Source: Adiantum capillus-veneris
Taxonomy: Eukaryota > Streptophyta > Polypodiopsida > Polypodiales > Pteridaceae
DNA length: 64,000 bases
Direction of reading: 5' to 3'
NCBI GenBank assembly: GCA_014529385.2
Contig: CM043942.1
Location: 5,546,501-5,610,500, forward strand
Every line of letters starts with the position of its first letter. Positions within the stretch are counted from its first letter, which is position 1. The notes under the pieces are model-generated. The model saw only the letters and a program-made list of their open reading frames with translations. It made no database searches and was not told the origin of the DNA. Shown here piece by piece: positions 33,367-43,900 of this stretch. The translations under genes and the position numbers were made by a program.

Positions 33367-34952
33367 ACGCGTAGGATGTCTCCTGATGATTTTTTCATGG
33401 AATTTGTCACTAGTGCCTGCCCTTGGTCCCCCTGAGTCCTTTTTAAGCCTAATTGCAACAAAAAAGTCAAATGGATGGAAAGTAACTCCTTGTGTGGATT
33501 TCAGAGCCTCCGAGCTGTTTTCTGACTTTTGGAGTGCTTTCTGGCGATGAAATTTCTTGATATTGGTCTCCATAGCTTCCCGATCCTTTGGGGATCCTTG
33601 CGGTATGGTTTTTGTCGACTTTGGCTTCATCGGAGCTTCATTTGGCAATTTGTCGCTCTAGAAGCACTCGTGGTTGCGTTTACATGTCTTCGATGATTTG
33701 TGGTGGTCTACCACCATAGGGCTTGGTTGTTGATGGTCTAGGAAAGCCGCTCGTGATGTTTGGTGGTAAACGGACATGCAGTTTGGCCGCGAGAGCTATT
33801 TGACGCTTTGTGTGTCCGATGCCGTTTCTAAAGTTTAGTGCCGCTTCCGGTCACCTGTTGGTCGGTGAGCCACATAGACTTGTCAAGCATGTCAAGATGC
33901 TCCTACCCATGAATTTTGGTAGCATTAGGGCGCCTTTTCGATGATTTCCCATTTGGTGGCCTCTTGCGGGATTCTAGGAATTAGTGTTTTTCTTGATGGT
34001 TTTCTACTGCCTTTGGACATCCAAGACTGGTCTCCTATACTAGGGTAAGCTGCCAATGAAGTCTTGTTGCTTTTGGGTTAGCCGTTAGGTGGCCGCTTCT
34101 ACTTGTAGGTCTTTACCGCCCGCTTTGTGTGTCAACCCTACGCTAGTTTTCGCGACAAAACGACAAACATGCACGAAAAGCTCAAGGTGGTGAGCCTACC
34201 TCTCATGTTTGAAGCCCGTCGGGTAGTCGTGCACGTCGTAGAAGCTGCTGGAAGTTTCGCTCGCTCTAGGTGGCAGAAGCTAATGAGTTAAAAATGAGGT
34301 GAAAATTTCTTTTAATGGAGGTCCCCGAACCACTTTTCATGAAATTTGACATGTGCTCCTAAATTCTTGCAAGATGCGGTTTAGGCTCAAAAATTTCTTG
34401 ATTTGGACTCCATTTGCTCTGTTTACCAGAAATTTGGCATTTTGGTCAAAATCTGGTGAAAACACGCTTTCCGCTTCAATCTCATAATTGCACCCCCACT
34501 GTACCATATGTTTTCCTATAGTCACTGATCATCCCCATATTTTTTGTTTTTCATTACGACCGTTTTTCACCTGCTTTTTGTATTTTTGAAGTTTTTCTGC
34601 CAAAAATTAGCAAAACTAAAAGGAAAATAGCAAAGCAAACCTAGAAAATCCCTAAAAATCATAATAAATCACAAACATCACCACAAAATATTATATACAC
34701 TCACATGCAATTTTTATGGCCGGATTTCTCCGTTTTACCAATATTTTGCCCGAAAAATGGCTATTTCTACTTATATACACACACCTAGGGGTTTGATTTG
34801 GCGTTTGGCCCCATATACCTATAGATACATGCTGTATAAGGGCATATGTACTTGGGTTAGTCCAAAAAATTTTGCAATCAAACAACCCTTAAAATAATCA
34901 AAAATCATGCCCTTTTTTGCTCTTCTTGTCATTGGTTCTGCATTTGAGAATG
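33367..34952. other. No gene recognised; palindrome half-site and unresolved leader or LTR
   Basis: It begins with ACGCGTAGGATGT, the right half of the palindrome split by the chromovirus. No protein family could be read. A minus-strand TATA-like motif (near 34770) and the polypurine run at its right end suggest that the right part is the 3' LTR of the minus-strand element B. It does not resemble B's 5' LTR candidate, so this is unproven. Confidence 0.4.
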
Positions 34953-34966
34953 CCTCCCCCCTTCCT
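34953..34966 (-). other. Polypurine tract on the minus strand
   Basis: On the minus strand AGGAAGGGGGGAGG lies about 170 bp downstream of the last ORF of element B. The same AGGAAGGGGGGA core marks the A' LTR at 21111. Confidence 0.55.
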
Positions 34967-35134
34967 AGCCAGAGTCCTCCTGGACGACTAGGTATCGCCT
35001 CGGAGTATGTGTCGTGCATCGGTTAAAAAATTTGTGCTAATGCTTGGCCGATTAATGTGGCCCTAATTTATGCATACCCGGTGAATGCATGAAAAAAATC
35101 AATGTTGTGCAAGAGAAGGGTATAAGCAAGATGC

Positions 35135-35782
35135 TTATTGGCATTTGCCGTCGAGGTTTCCTGTTTTCTTTGCAAGTAACAGCTGTAATTCTACTGCTCT
35201 CTGTTTAATTGTCTTTCTTGCAAAAGGCAGTGTCTTTGCCACTACTGTTGATATAACCATAGTTGTTTCTATGGAGAGGATTGGCTTGGCCGGAATGGCC
35301 GTGGACCGTGTTTCTTTTGCTTTCCATTGGTAGCTTGTTTTTGCCGGTTTGTGTAGGTGTTTTGCTACTTCCTGTGTTGCCACGGTTTTGTTGCTGATTG
35401 GCATCCACATAAGTCGGTTGTCCTTTTGCAAATGCTGTTGTCTGCCGTCTGATTTTGATTGTACTGAAGGGAGTTCCTTTTTCTTTTGTTTCAGTAGCCA
35501 AATGCGAGTAACATTTGGGTTATTGCTAAGCATTTTCTTTGGGATCCATATCTGTTTTATGCCCTTGGTTTTTTGTTGAACTATCTGCTTCAGTTGAATT
35601 CTTTCGTTGCATTGTTTTTGGTTTGCCATGTCATTCCTATCCTTCCGCATCCATACTTGTTCCCCTTGTTTTGGTAACCTAGATCTTTGCACTGCGGTCG
35701 GTGACGTCGTATGTATGTAGTTAGCATGGTTGGCTTTTACCTGTTTGGTAGCCCTGTGTATCATGTTGTTCTTTGGTGGCAC
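35135..35782 (-). CDS. Lys/Gln-rich ORF with spaced Trp motifs, 3' of pol
   Basis: This ORF of about 215 codons opens at GTG, so a real ATG start is not defined. It is strongly basic and rich in Lys and Gln. Trp recurs in a common setting: QVWMRK, QIWIPKK, RIWLLKQK, LMWMPIS and YQWKAK, at residues about 44, 79, 95, 126 and 153. No domain is recognised. Its place, after pol and before the polypurine tract, is where env or accessory ORFs lie in some gypsy elements. Nucleic-acid binding is a guess from charge. Confidence 0.45.
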   Translation of the reverse strand: MPPKNNMIHRATKQVKANHANYIHTTSPTAVQRSRLPKQGEQVWMRKDRNDMANQKQCNERIQLKQIVQQKTKGIKQIWIPKKMLSNNPNVTRIWLLKQKKKELPSVQSKSDGRQQHLQKDNRLMWMPISNKTVATQEVAKHLHKPAKTSYQWKAKETRSTAIPAKPILSIETTMVISTVVAKTLPFARKTIKQRAVELQLLLAKKTGNLDGKCQ

Positions 35783-35920
35783 TCTTGCTTTTGGATCTTT
35801 TTCCTATGATTGCATTGCTGGAAGCTGGTTATTCCGGTATTGCTGAGAAAAGGCTATTACCTGTTGTTCTTATGCATGCTGAATTTTGACTGCATTCGCG
35901 TTCCGATCTATCTGCACATT

Positions 35921-36406
35921 TTACTCTTTTTGCCAAGGTTGTCCCAACAACATTGGGTGTTGTGTGCTTTCATCCTCGACTACATAAAATTTGTGTGGGT
36001 AAATATATTGATGTACTTGTGCATGCAATATAGTCCAGCCCAATGTTTTCAACGAGTGTGATGTACTACTTTCCAGCATTTGAGGGGTAGGACGAAGTTG
36101 ACCTGTGGACTTGAGTTGTTGGTATAATCCGGAAGAGATCAAACTTTCTTGAGCTCCAGAATCATGCAATGCCGTCGATTCAACTTGATTGCTCCCCACT
36201 TTGACTGCAATTATGGGCTCCACTGTGTCTTCATCCAACATCGTTAGTCGAATGGCATTGATTCGCAATGGTGCTTCGCCTTGTTGTTGTTGTTGTCGTA
36301 GAAGTCTTTGTTTTGCAATGCGTTCTTTTGCTTCCGCTTGAGCTTCTTCTCGTACTCTCTGTTTCTCCTTCATTCGTTGTTTTCCTTGATGAATTTGTTG
36401 AAGCAT
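35921..36406 (-). pseudogene. Second retropepsin-like domain at the C-terminus of element B pol
   Basis: The ORF starts with a highly charged helix (QRMKEKQRVREEAQAEAKER) and then an aspartic-protease-like domain: LHDSGAQESLISSGLYQQL for the active site and HPMLLGQPW for the second conserved strand. It lies in the same frame as the integrase tail, separated by one stop, so the polyprotein probably once continued into it. The usual protease is present at its normal place at 40500-40998. Retropepsin after integrase is not standard for Ty3/gypsy. Confidence 0.7.
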
Positions 36407-36409
36407 CTC

Positions 36410-36871
36410 CTATGTGAGTGGTAAATGATATTTCTTCAATCGACATCCTTTAATCCAATTGGGCATTTCTTCATCTGCTAATGTAGCAAGCTTGACAGCT
36501 CCGCTTTGCAATATATCATTAATCACAAAGGGTCCCATCCCTCGCCTTTTAAGTTTCTTGGCATGTTGCTTCAAAGTATAAACAAGTACATAATCACCTG
36601 TTTTGAACTCTTTAGTACACACATGCTTGTCAAAAAGCTCTCTTTGTCTTCTCTTTTTAGCATAGATCAAAGCTACAGCTCTCAAGCGGAGTTCATCTAG
36701 CTTTTCAAGATTATCTATTCTTGAAGAGAGCTCATGTCTTGTCAATTCTAAGCGTTTCGCTACTCGTAGAGTTGGAATTAAAAACTCTATGGGTAGTATA
36801 GCATTTAGGCAAACACCATGTTGTGCGGTGTTGTTCCTATCGATGTTTTGTAAGCTACCCTGTATGCCCAT
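36410..36871 (-). pseudogene. Element B integrase C-terminal region
   Basis: IEFLIPTLRVAKRLELTRHE, a Lys/Arg-rich helix, and FKTGDYVLVYTLKQHAKKL with GMGPFVINDIL form the DNA-binding C-terminal domain of gypsy integrase. It ends LKKYHLPLT then a stop. A frameshift separates it from the core. Confidence 0.8.
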
Positions 36872-36894
36872 AGTGTTGAGTGTAGCTATTGATC

Positions 36895-37248
36895 CTAATC
36901 TGTTATTGACTCTGACACAATTTTAGTGAGAACCGTGCATAGTGTTTTATTTGTGGCCTCAGCTTGTCCATTTGCTCGTGGATGGTATGGAGCAGATTTC
37001 CTATGTATGACCATGAATTCCTCTAGTAGGTATTCAATGACTTCATTAAGAAAATGTGTCCCACGATCACTGACAATTTCTATTGGTAAACCGTATCGTA
37101 CAAAAACGTTCTCATACAAAAATTGTGCGGTGGTCCGTGCATCTGCTTTTTGCGTTGCCTTGGCTTCCACCCATTTTGTGAGATAGTCCGTAGCCACAAT
37201 GATATATTGGGTATGGGTACGATATGCAGGGGATGAAATAGGTCCCAC
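36895..37248 (-). pseudogene. Element B integrase core
   Basis: VATDYLTKWVEAKATQ, IVSDRGTHFLNEV and ANGQAEATNKTL give D, D and E, all intact. The core is one open frame. It follows the H2C2 modules with a stop between. It would catalyse strand transfer. Confidence 0.88.
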
Positions 37249-37260
37249 AAAATCAATGCC

Positions 37261-37578
37261 TCATTTTGCAAATGCCCTTGCTCCCATCATTGGCCGTAGT
37301 GGCATTTCATCTCTCTTTATCGGCACCTTGGTGCGATGACATGCGTCACAACGCTTTACAAACTCTTCAGCATCCATATGCAATGTAGGCCACCATATTC
37401 CTGTGGTTAAAACAATTTTTGCCGTCTTATTGCCCGAAAAATGGCCTCCACTTATTCCACTATGTGCATGTTCTAGAATCAGTAGGTATTCACTTTCACT
37501 TGAACAGAATCTAAGTTGATTGTCCTTTCCTCGCTTATAGAGTTGGTTCCCAATTAACTGAAAGTTGCGAGCTTCCAT
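37261..37578 (-). pseudogene. Element B second H2C2 zinc module
   Basis: HAHSGISGGHFSGNKT and VKRCDACHRTKVP supply H-x-H and C-x2-C directly before the core, as in a normal integrase. It starts with RNFQLIGNQLYKRGKDNQLR. An earlier module of the same type precedes it. Confidence 0.82.
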
Positions 37579-37593
37579 CTCTATAGCCCTTTT

Positions 37594-38409
37594 TCATTCT
37601 CTTGTTATGTTCTCAGGAAACGTTCTAGTGGTTAAGAAATCAATGATATATTGACTCCATGCAGGTGCAATGTTTACCTGAAACAATGTCGCGTGATCCA
37701 CTGGTCGTTTGGCACTACATATAGTACAATTGGTAACATAAGAATGTGTGTCTGCATACATAGTTGGCCAATAAACCCCTAACTGTTTCAGTCTCTGGTG
37801 TGTTTTCACTGTTGAACAATGAAATGCACAATCCTGGACATGTGCTTCTTCAAGGTAACACTCGAATTCTTCTGGATTTATACATAATCGTAGGATTTGG
37901 TCCAATCCTAGATGATACAGTCGTCCTGCAATCAACTGGAAGTTTTTTGTTTGTCGAATTGTTTGTTGTTTGGATATGTATTCCGTATTATCAAACCTAC
38001 TGCTTAAGGAAAGAATGCTAACAATTTCCTGAGACCATTTGAATATCATTTCAATATTGAAAAGATAAGCATCTGGTATGTCGTCATCTACTCCTTCAGG
38101 AGCTTCCCCATTGTGTATCCTTGAAAGATGATCCGCTCGTAGATGGGTTTTACTCTTTTTGACCACCACTGTGGAATCAAACTCTAGCAATATAATAAAC
38201 CAGCGTACAATTCTCCCTGTATTGCATGGTTTATTAACCAGATACAGAAGAGCTTGATGATCTGTGAAGAACACAAATTTGTTTGCGAGCAAATAATGCC
38301 GAAATTTCTTTACAGCATAAATCATTCCTAACCCTTCTCGTTCGGTGGTTGTGTAGTTCTTTTCCGCACTGTTTAACCGTCGGCTTGCATAACAAACTGG
38401 AAAATCCAT
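37594..38409 (-). pseudogene. Element B RNase H and first H2C2 zinc module
   Basis: RNase H blocks: VCYASRRLNSAEKNYTTTER, MIYAVKKFRHYLL and FFTDHQALLYLVNKP. After a linker with HLRADHLSRI comes a zinc-binding module, HVQDCAFHCSTVKTHQRL and VTNCTICSAKRP. The second H2C2 module in the next ORF duplicates it. The N-terminal part of RNase H lies upstream in broken frame. Confidence 0.83.
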
Positions 38410-38841
38410 TGTTCCGTCTCCAGGTTGAGCCAGAATACTCCCGATTGCATATGCAAAAACATCATTGTGAACATGGAATATCTTTTCCCAATCTGGTGCT
38501 TTAAGTACAGGTGCTGATAAAAGGTTTTCCTTCAGCTTTTAGAATGAAGTTTCACACTCCTCGGTCCAGTCAAAATTGACTAGCAAACGATACAGAGGTT
38601 GTGCGATGACCGCATACATGTATATGAATCTTCGATAATATCCACAGTGTCCCATGAAGGATTGCACTTGTTTCGCATTAGTAGGCCTGGGTAGGTCTAC
38701 TATGACTTTGACTTTGTCTAGGTCAGTGGTTATGCCATTTCTTGAGACAATGTGTCATAAGATGCGGCCTTGCTTAACCATAAAAATATACTTTTCCGGG
38801 TTAAGATAGATTCGATATGTCCTTCATTTTTCAAATACCTT

Positions 38842-39378
38842 TTACAAATGGTCAATATGTTCCTCTCGTAGAAGAGAGTGTACACAAAGATCATCCATGT
38901 ATCTTTCTAAGAATATTCTCAGGTATTCTTTGAACGCGTGCATCATTAACCTTTGGAAGGTAGCTGGGGCATTAGTTAAGCCAAACGGCATAACTCGATA
39001 CGCATAAATTTCCCATTCTGTGGCAAACGCTGTTTTGTGTTGATCCTCCCTTGCAATTGCCAGTTGGTTGTATCCTGAAAACCCGTCCAGAAAGAAATAA
39101 GCCCGTTTCCCGGCCACCCGCTCAAGCACATGTTCTGTGATTGGCAAGGGATAATTATCCCTTATGGTGGCTGCATTTACCTTTTTGAGGTTTACACACA
39201 CTCGCAGTTTTCCGTTCTTTTTGGGAACTACCACAATGGGTGACACCCAAATTGTATGTTCAATTTCATAGATGAATTCAGCTTCCATCAGCTTGTCAAT
39301 CTCCTCTTTGATTCGTTTAGCAACTGTATCATTGTATGTATAAGGACGTTGTTTGCTAGGTTTTGCATCCGATTTCAA
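38842..39378 (-). pseudogene. Element B reverse transcriptase
   Basis: Open frame with IWVSPIVVVPKKNGKLRVCV, AYFFLDGFSGYNQLAI, YRVMPFGLTNAPATFQRLMM and the catalytic box ERYMDDLCVHS, so the active site is intact. The thumb (38410-38841) is broken by stops. It is about 180 residues of an RT usually near 250-300. Confidence 0.9.
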
Positions 39379-39390
39379 AGGGATTGTATG

Positions 39391-39672
39391 TTAGCATATC
39401 AATGGATCAACTCCTTTGAGGTCTTTATAGGACCTTGCAAACACATCTTTATATTTCTTGAGAAGTTGTGTTAGTCGTTCTTCTTCTTCAGGCTCTAAAT
39501 CGTTTGCTATATAGACCGGCTGAGGCTTTTCACCAGGTTCCGCGAGGTCTATCCTTTTTGCGTTTTCAGGCCCATCGTAAGATTCTTGGTTGGTTCTTTC
39601 CCTGACTGGTGGTGTCATGATGATTTTTCTGTCCTGGATGGTAAATTTTTGATAATGTGATGGTACATTCAT
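39391..39672 (-). pseudogene. Element B linker between protease and RT
   Basis: A charged segment with EEEERLTQLLKKYKDVFA and YKDLKGVDP, the conserved lead-in to gypsy RT. It ends at a stop 12 bases before the RT ORF and lies in frame with the pol order. Confidence 0.75.
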
Positions 39673-39888
39673 GTTTCCCTCCTCTGACTCCCCTTTACCA
39701 TCACTATCTTCTTCAGTAGTCCATATCTCACGTAAAGACTGTTTCAGTTCTTGGTATTTCTATTTACACTCCAGTTTGGTCCACTCTTGGTCTTTTGTTG
39801 TTTCTTTGTTTGATTTTTGAGATTTTTGTGATTTTGTTCCTATTTTAGATTTTCGTATTTTTTTTATTTCTTCTCGTGTTCTTCCCCT

Positions 39889-40998
39889 TCAATCTTTTGA
39901 GAATCTTCTTGATATTTGATCTTTTACACAATCCTCTGCTTTTACAAGCATTAAATAGTGAGTTTTATCGTTTATCCTAAGCATCAAGTTCTCTCTCGCT
40001 TTGTCTCCTGCTCGTTTCCTCTTATAGCGTTCCTGGCGTCTAGGGTGTTGATTAACAAAATCATAAAACTTGTTATTCTCTGTTTTCCCCCCACGCTCAC
40101 TTGAGTTTTCTAAACACTCATTATCTGCATCATTATTTACTTCCAGATGTTCATAGGACTTATAAAACTCTTCTCTTTCCGGTGGTTCTATTGTCTCATC
40201 TCCTCCTGGTATAACGCTTACCATGTAGTAAGGTAGCACATCATAGCCATCCTTATCGCAAAATTTTGTTATTGGACTATCTGTAATGGTACAGATATCC
40301 AATGTTGCTAGTATGTGTTCCCATTCTAGAGGTTCCAAGGCATCTTCAGGGAAAGGTTCCGGAATATACTCCTTGTCCTCAATCGCTCTTTCTAAGACGC
40401 ATTCCTCCCTTCTTAAGCTTCCACAATGTGAATCTCCGCACATCCATAAATCTTTTTGTTTCCCTAACCATGATGGGAGTTCCGATCCTGCTACTGTAGC
40501 TGAATCAAACTCTTCCATAGGTGTTTGGTTCACATCCTTGTAACTATGGTCTTTTAGGTGTATTTTAGTTGTTGTCTCGCCATGTCTGAGGTAATTGTGG
40601 TCATAACCCCAATCTTGGACCATCTTCAATTGTCGCATGAATGGTCTTCCCAAGATGATCTCGTAATTGTTCTTTTTGTCGAAATCGACTATTGCAAATG
40701 TATGCTCATAATCGATTCCGCACGAAGTGACAATCACTTTTTCTAAGAGTCCTAGAGGCTTCTCCATGAACCCATCTGCCAATTGCAATTTCATTCTGGT
40801 AGCTCTTAAAGCCGGTTTTCCCCATTTTTTCCATATTTCCTTGGTGACGATAGTAACTCCTACTCCACTGTCAAGAATAGCTTTGGAAACTACTCCTTGG
40901 AATTCTACTGGTAGAGTGGTGTTTCCATCTTCTCCCTCGCAATACTCTCCAACCTTGTTTAATGGTACTGGCCTAGTGTTTAGTTGAGGCCTGTCCAA
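39889..40998 (-). pseudogene. Element B protease and long acidic linker
   Basis: The 369-residue ORF begins near VEFQGVVSKAILDSGVGVTI, where DSG is the aspartic active site. YEIILGRPFMRQLKMVQDWG is the second conserved strand. An acidic, low-complexity tail of about 200 residues (EEFDSATV, EDALEPLEWEHI, ERKRAGDKAREN) follows. Its start at 40998 sits at the edge of the ORF, and gag is in pieces upstream. Confidence 0.82.
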
Positions 40999-41142
40999 CT
41001 CTCTGATCCCTTCTTATAGCCTCAAGGTGGGGTCTTTCACTCCAAATTTTTCTAGGCATTTACCTATTGTGGTCCACATGTTGGGTCGTAACCTTAGGAG
41101 TTCGGCTAATGTGATTGTGCATGCCACCTGGGTGGACAATAA

Positions 41143-43489
41143 CTAAATCAACCCTTGTGAATCCATCACTCTGTTAGAAGAAAGTCTTTGAGATGGGATT
41201 GATCTCACTTCAGACTTGGCTTCATACTCTCCTAGGTAAGAGGGTAAAGTTTCCAGCGAGTCTGGTTGGCTGTGCCCCGAACTAATTGATCCTTGGTCTC
41301 CCCCTTGTGAATCTATCTCAAAGTTCATTTGTGACCTTGCCTCAAATTCTTCAATAGGAGGTAAGGTCACATTCTTCTCTTTTCTTGTGCTATTCATGTG
41401 GTTACTCATCCTGTTAGCCTGGTTAGCCTCACGGATTTGCTTCCACAGATCATCTAGACCGTTACAGTTCCCCGGGGCGGTCACCTTTTAGAATGTGTAT
41501 GCTATCACGTGAGTTAATCGAAGAGGATTATTAAAAGATCAAAATGTATGAAAATGTATACATACAGAGGGGGGTGGGGATTTTTAAAATAGGCACGTAG
41601 TGTAAATATAGTATGTATATTGAGGTATTATTAATAACCGCTTGAACGCACGTGATATAGGAAGCTTTTGTTAAGTGACCGCCCCGGGTACAGTCCTTAC
41701 CCATTTCTGTCAATGTTTTAGGTTGGAACTCGTCACTTGCCTCATCTGTTGTGTTTGGCACTATGATAGGCTCTCCTCTGGACTCATAGGCATTCGTGAG
41801 TCTTTCCTTCGTTTCTACTTGTTCCTTTAAAGTTGGTTGGATAGGGGTTGGAGCTGGTACTTCATGCCAATTTGCAGGTTTACCCAGTGGGCCTTCCATC
41901 ATTGATTGAGTTGTTTCAATTATCTTTCTACACATTTCCAACCTTTGTTTTTCTATTTCAGCATATGGATAAGTCATCCACCTTTGCTCCTAGGTTTGGT
42001 TCTTTTTTAGTCTGGCTTCATAAGCTTTTAGAAGTGCATCCAACTGCTCATTTACCTTGTCTGCCAGTACTGATCCTCCGGATTCTGCACTTTTGGGCTC
42101 TGCTATTTCCTTGGGTGCTATGGTTGCTATGGTGTGTGAGCTTAAGCTAGCTAGATCCTCTAACCGCTCTAATCTATCCTTTGTATGTTTTAACTCCTCG
42201 GATTTGCACGTTGGAGATTTAAATTATTGGATCTCCACATCCTAATTGATATAACTCCTCAGGTCTTCTGTAGTAGGCTGGTTCCTCTCCTAGTGGTGCT
42301 CGTAAGCCATAATTTCTAACATTTCTTGCTAGAGATGGTTCATCTCTTCGAACTTGTTCTATGGGTTGTCCTCTAGGCTCTGTTGACCCTTGAGTCTTTG
42401 GCCTACTCTCTCCTTGATACCTTGAATAGAGTGGTGGTTCTTACAAATCCCTTAGCCCTTGTGCGGCTTGATAACCATCTCGGTTTTGATCTTGTTCCAA
42501 TGTTGCACTCTATTGAAGCCATGCCTACAATGATGGTTGAGTTGCTGGTTGGTTTTGATTGTTGAACGTCTGCGGTCCGGTAGAATGTGAGGTAGCGACA
42601 TAATCTTCTGAAAAGGGATTCGTCGACTTACTAGGGGTGTAGGTGGCTCTTAGCACTTCGTCTGGGGCATATGTTGATGCTCCTGGAATTGTCGCCTTTT
42701 CTACCTCCTCTGGGAGAATACATTGGTATTCTCGCCGGTATCTATCAACAAAAACTATACCCTTCCCCAAAGCAGTTTCATAAGATAATAAGTAAAGAAC
42801 CTTGTCCTTGCTTAGCTCGTTTAAGTATGGTTTTTTGCAGCAAAAGTAAGCGACTATTCCCTCACTCTCATGCTTATAGATTCCCACATTCTCATTATAG
42901 TTGGAACCCTGGTTGTTTTCTTATCATACATAAAAATTTCTCTAGTCCGATCAATGTTTGGTGGCGGTTCTTGAGCTTCTGAAACCATTTTCCCTTTCAC
43001 CATGTTATCTCCATATCTGTTGTAATCTTTAGGGTTACTGACTATCAAAGATAGTGGTTCCCCTTTTCGTCTCGGAATATATCTCCATCATCATAGACTC
43101 GAATTATCTCCAATCTCTGAGCCGGCCTTTCTTTGATACAAATGCACTTGTGTCCTCGATAGTCAGAATAGACTAGGGCTCCCCTCGAGTTTGTTCCCTC
43201 TAAGAAGATCACAGTGAGCTTGGAATAATTCAAAGGATTTAGGGAGGTGCTTCCTCTTGGCATTGGTCCGTCATAGGTGAAACCTCCTGGGCTGTTGACT
43301 ACCCATCATGAAAAAAGATTTTTCTGACAAAGTGTCAGTATCACTACCTTCCTCAATAATCGGTGCTAGTGGATCTAGCCTTGCCTGAATTACACTCTCC
43401 TCGGTGGACACTAAGCTACCTTGGTCACCTGCCCCCTTCTGGTCTCTACAAATGTATCTTCCTGATCTTAAATTCATCAAACTTATCAA
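41143..43489 (-). pseudogene. Element B gag region (same family as copy D)
   Basis: Broken minus-strand frames: 43489-43271, 43263-43045, 43048-42854, 42887-42525, 42150-41531 and 41484-41143. The best-conserved part, RWMTYPYAEIEKQRLEMCRK with its upstream VNEQLDALLKAYEA near 42050, matches RWMTYPYVELEKERLELC and VNEHLDDLLKDYE of copy D. A 5' part (DIFRDEKGN, GKGIVFVDRYRREYQ) is unlike any gag I know. Several stops are present. It lies directly upstream of the protease, so gag is the likely role. Confidence 0.6.
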
Positions 43490-43900
43490 TACAATTTACC
43501 ACAAATCCAACCACTCAGCTAGCAAAGCATCGGTCTCTGCACAACTTCTTGCTTTGCTGCTGAATATACTTGTACACAAGCGTTTAATTTTGGCAATCGA
43601 ATCAAAGAATTTATCTGCTAGAGGTTATCTTAGTAATGATTGGTATAACTGGAGAGTTAATCTCAACCACTACTGTATTTTATACATTGCTGATGTTCTG
43701 GATTAGGTCTGCTAATCTGGAACTGTACTCCCCTCGGATGTTGATCAATTTACGTGAAAAAGTTTGAATTCAGTCTTTGCTCCGTCAAATGGACAAACAA
43801 GGTCCAAATTCACTTCTGAAAGAAGTTCGGGAACCCTTAAGCCAAATGGAATCTCACTGTCTAAGCCCAGTCAAATTTTCTCTTCAGTAGGCCCCAGTAG
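43490..43900. other. Leader of element B, no gene
   Basis: AT-rich sequence between the 5'-most gag frame and the palindrome array. No ORF is supported. Confidence 0.5.

Noticed and set aside
35085-35579. + strand Cys/Phe-rich ORFs as secreted proteins
   Set aside because: They are antisense to the Lys/Gln-rich ORF of element B; the Phe/Leu/Cys bias comes from complement of Lys/Gln codons.
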